A stretch of 64,000 nt of DNA from Corynebacterium uropygiale (GTDB lineage: Bacteria; Actinomycetota; Actinomycetes; Mycobacteriales; Mycobacteriaceae): positions 124,001 to 188,000 of the forward strand of contig NZ_JAKGSI010000005.1 in the NCBI RefSeq assembly GCF_021568315.1, given 5' to 3'. Positions 17,803 through 24,992 of this stretch are shown here, piece by piece. The translations under genes and the position numbers were made by a program. Positions within the stretch are counted from its first letter, which is position 1. Every line of letters starts with the position of its first letter. Below the pieces are notes generated by a model, which ran no database searches, was not told the DNA's origin, and saw only the letters and a program-made list of their open reading frames with translations.

Positions 17803-18075
17803 TTAAAAGGTGCCAGGGATGCGGGCGGCGCGGTTCGCCAGGGCGATGCCGTCGGTCCGGTCCGCAAGAGTGATCGGGTGCGGGATCTTGGCCGCGGCGT
17901 CAGCGGCGGCAAGGCCAGCAACCTTGGGGCCGGACTCGGGTCCGGTCGGGGCCTTCTTCTTGTGGGAAGAAGAGGAGGTGAGCTTCCGCATGAGGTTCGC
18001 GGTGCCAACCGGGTGGTTGACCTGAGCCCACACGCTGAGGCGTCCAGTGAGGGTACGTACCTTCTGGGAGGTCAT
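17803..18075 (-). CDS. Small conserved-looking unknown protein between glpD and the lipase
   Basis: This 90-residue protein begins MTSQKVRTLTGRLSVWAQVN and has a lysine/serine-rich middle (SSSSHKKK). The second half is alanine-rich and ends IPGTF. No signal peptide or membrane helix is obvious, and I do not recognise the family. AAAGGA lies six bases before the ATG. The gene is packed between glpD (11 bases) and the lipase gene (21 bases), so it is very likely translated as part of the operon. A link to lipid or glycerol use is only inferred from position. Confidence 0.65.
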   Translation of the reverse strand: MTSQKVRTLTGRLSVWAQVNHPVGTANLMRKLTSSSSHKKKAPTGPESGPKVAGLAAADAAAKIPHPITLADRTDGIALANRAARIPGTF

Positions 18076-18086
18076 GATGGTCCTTT

Positions 18087-19682
18087 CTAGGCGATTGGGC
18101 GGCGGTTTTCGCTCAGCTCGTTGACAATGTCGGTCACCTCGGCGAGGGCTGCTTCGCGGTCCTCCGGCACGAGGCCAATGCGGGTACGTCGGTCAAGGAT
18201 GTCATCGACGTTCATCGCGCCCTCGTGGGTGACCGCGTAGGCGATCTCCGCGCGGGTGACGTCCGGGACACCGGGGATGAGATCGTAGGGACGATCAATG
18301 GTGCAGGAGTCGATGACGTTCGGGGCCTCGTTGCCGAAGCGGCGCACGATGCACTCCGGGATACCGGAGAGGTCGGTGCTGGACACGTGTCCATACATCG
18401 GGTGCGTGGGGGCGCCGACGAGCGGCAGATTGCGGGTCCTGCACGGACGAGCGCTGAGGCCACGAACCTTCACGGCGTGGTCCACGGCTTCCTCGGCCAT
18501 GAGACGGTATTCGGTGAACTTGCCACCCGTGATGGAGATGAGGCCATCCTTGGCGTCGAGGATCGCGTGGCGGCGGGACAGGTCGGCGGTGCTGCCGCTG
18601 TCATCCTCCGGCTCGATGAGCGGGCGCAGGCCGGTGAAGGCCGCCTTGACGTCCTCGCGGCGGATCGGCTCCTCGAGGGCGCGATTGATGCCGCGCAGCA
18701 GGAAGTCGATGTCCTCTTCCGGCGTCGGCGGGACGTCCGGGATCTCGCCGGGGGCGTCCTCGTCGGTGAGGCCGAGGTAGCAGCGCCCGTGCTGCTCGGG
18801 GAGGATGAATAGGTACCGGGAGATGGAGCCCTCCAGCGGCACGGTGAGAGCACCCTGCGGGTTACCGAGCTTCTCGGCGTCGAGAACAAGGTGGGTCCCG
18901 CGGGCCGGGCGAACCTTGATGCTCTTGTCGAGGCCCTGCGCCCACACACCCGTCGCGCTGATGACGGCGGCGGCGCGGAGGGTGAAGGTCTCGTCGGTGA
19001 GACGATCGTGGATCTCGACGGAGTCACCCGTGGCGTTCGTCGCCTCGCAGTAGGTGAGGATCTTGGCGCCCTTCTCGGCCGCAGTACGGGTGACCGCGGT
19101 GACGACGCGGGCGTCGTCAATCATCTGGCCGTCGTAGTTGACCCAGGATCCGCGCAGCTTGTCGCGCAGCACCTGCGGGCAGAGCTCCACGGTCCGCTTC
19201 GCGGAGGCGTAGCGGGAGTGGGGGAGCGTGCGGCCCTTGGTGCCCGCGGTGATGCGGAGGACGTCACCGGCCAGGTAGCCGGCGCGAACCGCCGCCTTCT
19301 GGATAAGGTTCGTATCCGACGCCAGCGCAGTGACCTGGGGAAGTGCGTGCACCAGGTGCGGAGCGTTGCGTTCCATGAGGATGCCCCGCTCGACGGCGGA
19401 GTGGTGAGCGATCCCAATCTCGAATTTCGCGAGGTAACGCAGACCACCATGGGCGAGCTTGGACGACCACCGCGAAGTACCAAACGCGAGGTCGTGCTTC
19501 TCCACGAGAACGGTCGAGAGACCACGGCTCGCGGCGTCGAGCGCAATGCCGGCGCCAGTGATCCCGCCGCCGATGACGATGAGGTCAATCGGGGCAGCGT
19601 TCTCTGCTCGGAGATCCTTCAGGTCACTCGTCCGGCGTTCCCAGTTGAGGGCCGCATTCGGATTGTGTGTCGACACGGACAT
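18087..19682 (-). CDS. glpD: Glycerol-3-phosphate dehydrogenase (respiratory, FAD)
   Basis: This 531-residue flavoenzyme oxidises glycerol 3-phosphate to dihydroxyacetone phosphate and passes electrons to menaquinone at the inner face of the membrane. The FAD-binding motif is IDLIVIGGGITGAGIALDAA (about residues 32-51), followed by EKHDLAFGTSRWSSKLAHGGLRYL, the family signature. ISITGGKFTEYRLMAEEAVD lies near residue 380. A clear GGAAGGA precedes the ATG by about 10 bases. The gene start overlaps the end of the TetR gene by 59 bases, suggesting coupled translation. The product links the AgpS-like, lipid-kinase and lipase neighbours to glycerolipid metabolism. Confidence 0.96.
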   Translation of the reverse strand: MSVSTHNPNAALNWERRTSDLKDLRAENAAPIDLIVIGGGITGAGIALDAASRGLSTVLVEKHDLAFGTSRWSSKLAHGGLRYLAKFEIGIAHHSAVERGILMERNAPHLVHALPQVTALASDTNLIQKAAVRAGYLAGDVLRITAGTKGRTLPHSRYASAKRTVELCPQVLRDKLRGSWVNYDGQMIDDARVVTAVTRTAAEKGAKILTYCEATNATGDSVEIHDRLTDETFTLRAAAVISATGVWAQGLDKSIKVRPARGTHLVLDAEKLGNPQGALTVPLEGSISRYLFILPEQHGRCYLGLTDEDAPGEIPDVPPTPEEDIDFLLRGINRALEEPIRREDVKAAFTGLRPLIEPEDDSGSTADLSRRHAILDAKDGLISITGGKFTEYRLMAEEAVDHAVKVRGLSARPCRTRNLPLVGAPTHPMYGHVSSTDLSGIPECIVRRFGNEAPNVIDSCTIDRPYDLIPGVPDVTRAEIAYAVTHEGAMNVDDILDRRTRIGLVPEDREAALAEVTDIVNELSENRRPIA

Positions 19683-20325
19683 GGACTAGATATCCTTCCA
19701 GGATTTTGCCAAGCTCTTGCTTCCAATCCGCACGCTCGGAGAGCACGGAGACCAGCGCCTTGGACTGCAGGGCCACGGCCTGGGTCGTGGCGAGTACAAA
19801 GGCGGCGAGGACTTCCGGGTCATCGCGCCGGATACAGCGTCCCCCGGGCTCGGGTTCAGCTGACTGGAGCTTGGAAATAATGTTCCGGGTAAACCGGATC
19901 AAGGTCTTTTGTGACCGGCCGAGGCGCTTGTATTGATAAGTGACAAGCGCTTCGGGGTCGTGCTGAATGATGGACGTCAGAAGCTCGTTGTCCACTGCCT
20001 TCTCCGCCACCGCGATGACGGACTCGATGAGGGAGTCCACATCGTTCGCGATGGGGAAGGCGCATTCCAGCAAGCCGATGATCTCCAGGTTGAGCACCTG
20101 GCGAACAATGGCGTCCAAGTTGGGGTAGCGAGCGTAGAGCGTCGGCCTGGATATCCCGGCCGCCCGAGCGATGGCGGCCATCGTGGTGCCGAGGATCCCC
20201 TGATTGATGATCAGGTATCGGGAGGACCTCATGATCATGCGATCCGTGTCGTCTCGATAGAGGGCGCCAGTCTCGAATCCTTCGGCGCTGATATCCAGGT
20301 CAGGGGCGCTATTACGCTCGGGCAT
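19624..20325 (-). CDS. TetR family transcriptional regulator
   Basis: This 233-residue protein has a TetR-type helix-turn-helix at about residues 30-75, including GTTMAAIARAAGISRPTLYARYPN. The C-terminal ligand-binding part is helical. It is the fourth gene of the lipid operon, overlapping the YhgE/Pip gene by 14 bases and glpD by 59 bases. Because it is inside the operon, autoregulation is likely. The best candidate operator is the 17-bp palindrome at 24847-24863 over the operon promoter. The ligand may be a lipid or acyl compound, but that is inference. Confidence 0.88.
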   Translation of the reverse strand: MPERNSAPDLDISAEGFETGALYRDDTDRMIMRSSRYLIINQGILGTTMAAIARAAGISRPTLYARYPNLDAIVRQVLNLEIIGLLECAFPIANDVDSLIESVIAVAEKAVDNELLTSIIQHDPEALVTYQYKRLGRSQKTLIRFTRNIISKLQSAEPEPGGRCIRRDDPEVLAAFVLATTQAVALQSKALVSVLSERADWKQELGKILEGYLVHVRVDTQSECGPQLGTPDE

Positions 20326-22234
20326 TCATGTCTCCCATAGGCACGTCCGTCGATTCTCCGGCCTCCACCTTAGCCAGCTTCTTCAGCTGGATGGAGCGGA
20401 CCGCGATGGAGATGCCGAGGAACAGGATGGTGGTCACGATGAGGACCAGAACACCAACAACGAAGGAGCTGTTGAAGTTCTTATCAACCGAACCGGAGTA
20501 GGCATCCAGAGCGTAGGACATGGGGTGGATGTGGTTCAGGACCTTGAGCGGACCAGGCGTCATCTGATACGGCCACACGCCACCGAAGCAGAGAACACCG
20601 TAACCGTAGTAGCCCAGAGCCACAATCGCACCCACAAGCCTGCCGAAGACCACCCTGAACATCTGGAATGTTGCGGTTCCATTTGCTGCCAGGAGGATCA
20701 GCAAGATCCAGTAGGAGAAGTGCGGGATGTTGAAGCCACACAGCTTGGAGAACAGGGTCAGCACCAGGAGGGCGACCAGGTTGATGGCACCGACGAGAGC
20801 GAAACCAGAGAGGATCGGGCCGGCGATGTGCAGGCGGCGCTTCTTGCCGAGCACGTGCGGAGCGATCATGCTGATCACCGCCATCATGAGGAAGCCGAAG
20901 ACGAGAACCATGATGAGCGTGACGCCAGCGTCAGGCTTCTTGGAGGTCGGGTCGGCGAGGTCCTGCAGGGTCTGAACCGGGTGGCGGTAGTCCTGCGTGT
21001 AGGAGACCGGGACAGCGATCTGCGTCGAGGAGGTCTTGATGTCCTTGATCTCCGGGGCCTGCTTTGCACCCTCCGAAAGGCCGGTGTTCAGCTGGGCGGT
21101 ACCGTCCTTGAGCTGGCGAGCACCGTCGTCGAGCTGGTAGGTGCCGTCCTTCATCTGGGCCATACCATCATCGAGCTGGACCGAGCCGGTCCGCAGCTGA
21201 GAGGTACCATCCTTCAGCTGAATGACGCCGGAAAGGTACGGAGCGGAGGGATCGGTGAGGTTGTAGCGCATCTCGGCGGTGCCGTCCTTCAGCTTCTGCA
21301 GCTGGTTGGCGAGCGCCTCCGGGTTGCTGTTGTCCAGCATGGAGATGTTGTCACGGATCTGCTGCGCCTGGGCGTGCAGACCAGCCTGCTCGAGGGCGTT
21401 GATGACCGGACGGAGGCCGTCAGCCACACCGCCAGCCTGGCGGAGAAGCGGGATGAGCATGCCGGTCAGCTGGCCGACACCGTCGTCGATCTGGGCAGCA
21501 CCATCGCCGAGCTGGCCGGTGCCGTCCTGGAGCTGGGCCATGCCGTCATCGAGCTGAGCAGCACCGTCGCGGATCTGCGCCGTGCCGTCCTTCAGCTGGA
21601 TAACGCCGTCGATACCCTGCTCGGTGCCGTCCTTGAGCTGGGCCATGCCGTCGTCAAGCTGCTTGGCGCCGTCGGCTGCTTCCTTGAGGCCGCCGCCCAG
21701 CTGGTTCATACCATCGAGGATCTGAGCGCCGTAGCCCTCAGAAATACCCTTCTGGATACCCTGCTGAATACCAGCCATGAGGCCGGAGGTCAGGAAGGGG
21801 GTGTTGGTGCCGTAGTGATCGTTGTAGCCAATGATCACGTTGGCCTGCTGCGGCTTGGGGTCGATGACAGAGGCAACCTTCTTGGAGAAGTCCTCGGGGA
21901 TGGAGATGGTGGCCATGTAGGTACCATCGCGAAGACCTTCTTCCGCCTGGTTGGCGTCGACCTCTTCGAGGTTGAGGTACTCCGTATCGATGAGGCCCTT
22001 GACAACGTCCTTACCGAAGCTGACTTCTTGGCCGTTCTGCTGGGTGCCCTTGTCCTCGTTCACCAGCGCCATCTTGACATCGCGGATGTAGTGGGACGGA
22101 TCCCACATCGACCACATGTAGGCGTTCGCGATGAGAAGAGGGGTGATGAGGAGGAGAACGAGTCCCGCACGGATGAGCAACTTACGCCGCCACGTGTGGG
22201 GTGGCGAGACCGCCGGATTGTCTGCGTGTGTCAT
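20312..22234 (-). CDS. YhgE/Pip family membrane protein with DG repeat domain
   Basis: This 640-residue protein has one N-terminal membrane helix (about residues 20-38), a long extracytoplasmic domain, and five or so C-terminal membrane helices from about residue 428 (VTLIMVLVFGFLMMAVI) to FVVGVLVLIVTTILFLG. That layout is typical of the YhgE/Pip (phage infection protein) group, related to the ABC-2 permease fold. The outer domain holds two blocks of repeats such as QLDDGMAQLKDGT. The function of the family is not settled: phage receptor, envelope stress and export roles are all reported. A clear AGGAG precedes the ATG and overlaps the lipid-kinase stop. Confidence 0.88.
   Translation of the reverse strand: MTHADNPAVSPPHTWRRKLLIRAGLVLLLITPLLIANAYMWSMWDPSHYIRDVKMALVNEDKGTQQNGQEVSFGKDVVKGLIDTEYLNLEEVDANQAEEGLRDGTYMATISIPEDFSKKVASVIDPKPQQANVIIGYNDHYGTNTPFLTSGLMAGIQQGIQKGISEGYGAQILDGMNQLGGGLKEAADGAKQLDDGMAQLKDGTEQGIDGVIQLKDGTAQIRDGAAQLDDGMAQLQDGTGQLGDGAAQIDDGVGQLTGMLIPLLRQAGGVADGLRPVINALEQAGLHAQAQQIRDNISMLDNSNPEALANQLQKLKDGTAEMRYNLTDPSAPYLSGVIQLKDGTSQLRTGSVQLDDGMAQMKDGTYQLDDGARQLKDGTAQLNTGLSEGAKQAPEIKDIKTSSTQIAVPVSYTQDYRHPVQTLQDLADPTSKKPDAGVTLIMVLVFGFLMMAVISMIAPHVLGKKRRLHIAGPILSGFALVGAINLVALLVLTLFSKLCGFNIPHFSYWILLILLAANGTATFQMFRVVFGRLVGAIVALGYYGYGVLCFGGVWPYQMTPGPLKVLNHIHPMSYALDAYSGSVDKNFNSSFVVGVLVLIVTTILFLGISIAVRSIQLKKLAKVEAGESTDVPMGDMNARA
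21071..21223 (-). repeat. Second block of QLxDG repeats in the YhgE/Pip protein
   Basis: Residues about 338-388 repeat the pattern QLKDGTxQL / QLDDGMAQM roughly every 7-14 residues. The heptad-like spacing suggests a long coiled-coil or beta stalk outside the membrane. Confidence 0.8.
21461..21676 (-). repeat. First block of QLxDG repeats in the YhgE/Pip protein
   Basis: Residues about 187-258 contain about nine copies of a 7-residue unit of the form (A/T)QLxDGx. The DNA repeats are imperfect, so this is protein-level repetition. Confidence 0.8.
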
Positions 22235-22243
22235 GGGGAACTC

Positions 22244-23182
22244 CTAGGGGCGAGGAACGATGATCCGTCCAGCAGCCGTGGCGACGGTCGCCGTGACGGG
22301 GGAGGGGAACATGAAGTCGCCATCGGCATAGACGTTGATGCCGGGCATGTGGATTTCAACCGAGTGCGCACGGTGAATCGTGGCCTCAGGGAAGCCCTCG
22401 AACTCTCCGGTGAAGAACCGGGAGACGTTCCGGGCCGCCTTGCGACGGTTGATCCGGTGGATGACGGTGATGTCGAAGAGGCCATCGTGGTGGTCAGCGT
22501 GCGGGCAGACCCGCATGCCGCCGCCATAGGTGCTGGTGTTTCCGATGGCGCAGAGCGTGACGTCGTCATCGATCACGGTGGAATCATCCAGGGTGATCCG
22601 GGTGGGGATGGAGTGGAACTTGCTGAACTCCACGGCCATCGCCAGGTTGTACCGAGCCTTGCCGTGCGGCCACACGAGGGTGTTCGCACGGTCGGAGACG
22701 AGAGAGTCGAAGCCAGCGCAGGCGATCGTCATGAAGTAGCGCTGGTTGCCCTCTGCGTCGGTGAGCTGGCCCAGGTCACACGTCGTCGTGAAACCGCGGA
22801 TGACGGTGAGCGCGGCGCGGCGAGGATCCAGCGGAATACCGAGGGCCCGGGCAGTGTCGTTGCCGGTACCGGCGGGGATGATACCCATCGGGGTACCGGA
22901 GTTGGCATGCGCCTGGAGGGCGAGGTTGATGAGGCCGTCGCCACCGCACACGACGAGGGCGTCGATGTCGGGGTCGGCAATCATCTCTTCGGCGAGACGC
23001 TTGGAAGCCTCGGCGGAGGACCCGGAGATACCCACCACGTCGACGTCGGTCTTGGTGAGGGTATGCCGTGCGATCTCGGCGGCCTTCGATGCGCCGCCCT
23101 TGCCAGCCTTCGGATTGGTGAGGAGGGCTACCCGGTTGATCTCAACGGTGGAGAGCGGATAGGCCTCGGGGTTCGGGGTCAT
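22244..23182 (-). CDS. Diacylglycerol/lipid kinase family protein
   Basis: This 312-residue protein has the DAGK catalytic domain: VALLTNPKAGKG near residue 18, VVCGGDGLINLALQAHANSG, and MGIIPAGTGNDTARALGIP. It would phosphorylate diacylglycerol or a related lipid with ATP at the membrane surface; many actinobacterial members have unproven substrates. The gene lies 18 bases after the AgpS-like gene and 9 bases before the YhgE/Pip gene, with AAGGAG eight bases before its ATG. Phosphatidic acid or a lipid alcohol phosphate is the likely product. The context points to glycerolipid or ether-lipid chemistry. Confidence 0.9.
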   Translation of the reverse strand: MTPNPEAYPLSTVEINRVALLTNPKAGKGGASKAAEIARHTLTKTDVDVVGISGSSAEASKRLAEEMIADPDIDALVVCGGDGLINLALQAHANSGTPMGIIPAGTGNDTARALGIPLDPRRAALTVIRGFTTTCDLGQLTDAEGNQRYFMTIACAGFDSLVSDRANTLVWPHGKARYNLAMAVEFSKFHSIPTRITLDDSTVIDDDVTLCAIGNTSTYGGGMRVCPHADHHDGLFDITVIHRINRRKAARNVSRFFTGEFEGFPEATIHRAHSVEIHMPGINVYADGDFMFPSPVTATVATAAGRIIVPRP

Positions 23183-23200
23183 GGAAATTACTCCTTGGGC

Positions 23201-24829
23201 CTAGATAAGCTTGCCGGGGTTGAGGATGCCGGCAGGGTCGAGGTGGTTCTTCACCGCGCAGAGCACGGAGATGTTGGTTTCACCGATCTCCTCGGGGAGG
23301 TAGTCGCGGTGGTCGTGGCCAACGGCGTGGTGGTGCGAGACGGTACCGCCGTTGTCGACGATCGCCTGGCACACCGCCTTCTTGGTGTTCCACCACTGAG
23401 TCTCGGGATCCTTGGAATCCTGGCCCGCGATGATCGTGAAGTAGAGGGAGCAGCCGCCCTTGTAGACGTGGGAGACGTGGCACATGATGAGGACCGGGGT
23501 GCCGGTCTTGGCCAGGTGGTCGCCGATGGTCTGGGTGACGGCCTTCTTCAGCCGCGGAACGTTGGACCAGTCGGTGGCCGTCTCGAGGGTCTCGCAGACA
23601 GCGCCGTTGTCGAGGAGGCCGTCGCGGAGAACCGGGGCGCCGAAGCGGCCCTTCTCCCACTGGCGGACCGGGCCCTCGCCGAGGGACTTGCCTCCGAGGG
23701 AGAGCAGGAGCTTGCGGGTCTCTTCGTGGCGGGAGCGGGTGTGGTCGTCGGTGCCTTCGTACATGGTGAGGCAGAGGCAGCCACGCTGGTCGGCGTCGGA
23801 CTCACCGATGGAGTCGGTGGAGGTCAGGTTGACGCTGGACTCCATCTCGTCGGAGAGGCGGATGACCGTGGGGCCGGTGCCCGTCTGGACAACCTGACGC
23901 ACGGCGTTGGCGCCCGCTTCGAAGTCCTTGAAGCTGAAGGCCTCGTAGCGCTTGACCTCGGGGATCCTGTGGACGCGCAGGCGGACGCGGGTGATGATGC
24001 CGAAGGTGCCCTCGGAGCCGAGGAACAGGCCGCGCAGGTCGGGGCCGGCGGCGGACTTCGGAGCGTTGTGGCCGACGTGGATGATGCCCTGCGGGGTCAC
24101 GATGGTGAAGCTGCGGACCATCTCGTCGAAGCGGCCGTAGCCCGCGGAGGACTGCCCGGAGGAGCGGGTGGCGGCGTAGCCGCCGATGCAGGCGTACGGG
24201 AAGGACTGCGGGTAGTGGCCGATCTGGAGGCCGTGCTTCTCGAGGAGCATCTCAGCGTGCGGGCCGGAGAGGCCGGCGCCGAGGGTGGCCTCGAGCGAGA
24301 CGGTGTCCACATCTTCGAGCTTGTCGAAGCGGGTCAGGTCCACGGTGATGAGGGCGCGGAAGTTCTCGCGCACCGGGTTCACGCCGCCGACGACGCTCGT
24401 GCCGCCACCAAAGGGCACGACCGCGATCTTGCGCTCGCTGCAGTGGCGCAGGATCTCGAGGACCTCTTTCTCCGTGTCAGGGGCGACGACGGCATCCGGG
24501 GCGTCGAGAGTCTTGCCGGAACGCATGTCCATGAGGTCCGGGTAGGACTTGCCGCGGGCGCGGCGCAGACGCTGCAGCGGCTCGGTGCTCACGTACTCGG
24601 CCCCAACGATGGAGCGGAGGGCGTTGAGGTCGTCTTCTTCGAGACGGGACTCAGCGATCTTGATCTCGTTCTCAGCGGGATGCTGAACGTTGTCTGAGCT
24701 TGCGTTGAGGAGCTTCTTCAGCATCTTCTGGATGCTCGGAGAGAGCTCTTTCTTCTCTTCCGGGGTCCCCCATAAGGTGGCTGTCATAGGGGGAAGCGGA
24801 AGCTTGCTGCTGTGGGGATCTTTGCTCAT
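23201..24829 (-). CDS. FAD-binding oxidase related to alkyl-DHAP synthase (AgpS-like)
   Basis: This 542-residue protein has the PCMH FAD-binding domain (VVAPDTEKEVLEIL, VVPFGGGTSVVGGV, CIGGYAATRSSGQSSAGYGRFDEMV). Its C-terminal half ends with HHHAVGHDHRDYLPEEIG and DPAGILNPGKLI. The HHHAVG block and overall layout match the alkyldihydroxyacetonephosphate synthase group, which swaps an acyl for an alkyl chain on DHAP. Mycobacteria carry a similar gene called agpS, although ether lipids are not established there. The ATG at 24829 is six bases after TACGCT, so the mRNA is probably leaderless. It is the first gene of the seven-gene operon. Confidence 0.8.
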   Translation of the reverse strand: MSKDPHSSKLPLPPMTATLWGTPEEKKELSPSIQKMLKKLLNASSDNVQHPAENEIKIAESRLEEDDLNALRSIVGAEYVSTEPLQRLRRARGKSYPDLMDMRSGKTLDAPDAVVAPDTEKEVLEILRHCSERKIAVVPFGGGTSVVGGVNPVRENFRALITVDLTRFDKLEDVDTVSLEATLGAGLSGPHAEMLLEKHGLQIGHYPQSFPYACIGGYAATRSSGQSSAGYGRFDEMVRSFTIVTPQGIIHVGHNAPKSAAGPDLRGLFLGSEGTFGIITRVRLRVHRIPEVKRYEAFSFKDFEAGANAVRQVVQTGTGPTVIRLSDEMESSVNLTSTDSIGESDADQRGCLCLTMYEGTDDHTRSRHEETRKLLLSLGGKSLGEGPVRQWEKGRFGAPVLRDGLLDNGAVCETLETATDWSNVPRLKKAVTQTIGDHLAKTGTPVLIMCHVSHVYKGGCSLYFTIIAGQDSKDPETQWWNTKKAVCQAIVDNGGTVSHHHAVGHDHRDYLPEEIGETNISVLCAVKNHLDPAGILNPGKLI

Positions 24830-24835
24830 GGACTC

Positions 24836-24863
24836 AGCGTAACACATTTACAACAGGTGTAAA
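24836..24863 (-). promoter_or_regulatory. Operon promoter with overlapping 17-bp operator-like palindrome
   Basis: On the minus strand, TTTACA (24858-24863) and TACGCT (24836-24841) are spaced by 16 bases, a plausible -35/-10 pair ending six bases before the AgpS-like ATG. TTTACA-ACAGG-TGTAAA (24847-24863) is an inverted repeat with 6-bp perfect arms covering the -35 and spacer. This is where a TetR-type repressor would block transcription. Confidence 0.65.
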
Positions 24864-24923
24864 GCAGTTAAAATTATGGCTCTGGCGTGCTAGTTTTCTG
24901 TAGCTACTAAGGCTAAGGAACGG

Positions 24924-24954
24924 AAAAACGGCACCGGGAGGCGGTGCCGTTTCT
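24924..24954 (-). terminator. Intrinsic terminator of the FAD/Fe-S dehydrogenase gene
   Basis: AAACGGCACC (24926-24935) pairs with GGTGCCGTTT (24943-24952) across a 7-base loop. Read on the minus strand it ends in a T run. It sits about 40 bases beyond the stop of the gene at 24993 and upstream of the lipid operon promoter, insulating the two. Confidence 0.9.
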
Positions 24955-24992
24955 CGGGATTTTCTCAGATTTGCGAGAAAAGGTGTGCAAAT

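Noticed and set aside
21071..21676. CRISPR array
   Set aside because: The repeats are coding, imperfect at DNA level and without unique spacers of constant length; they encode the QLxDG repeats of the YhgE/Pip protein.
20525..24697. A very long open frame of 1390 codons on the plus strand
   Set aside because: It lies antisense to the lipid operon genes, its translation has no known motif and is dominated by Val, Glu, Gly and Asp repeats mirroring the real genes on the other strand. High-GC DNA often yields such shadow frames.
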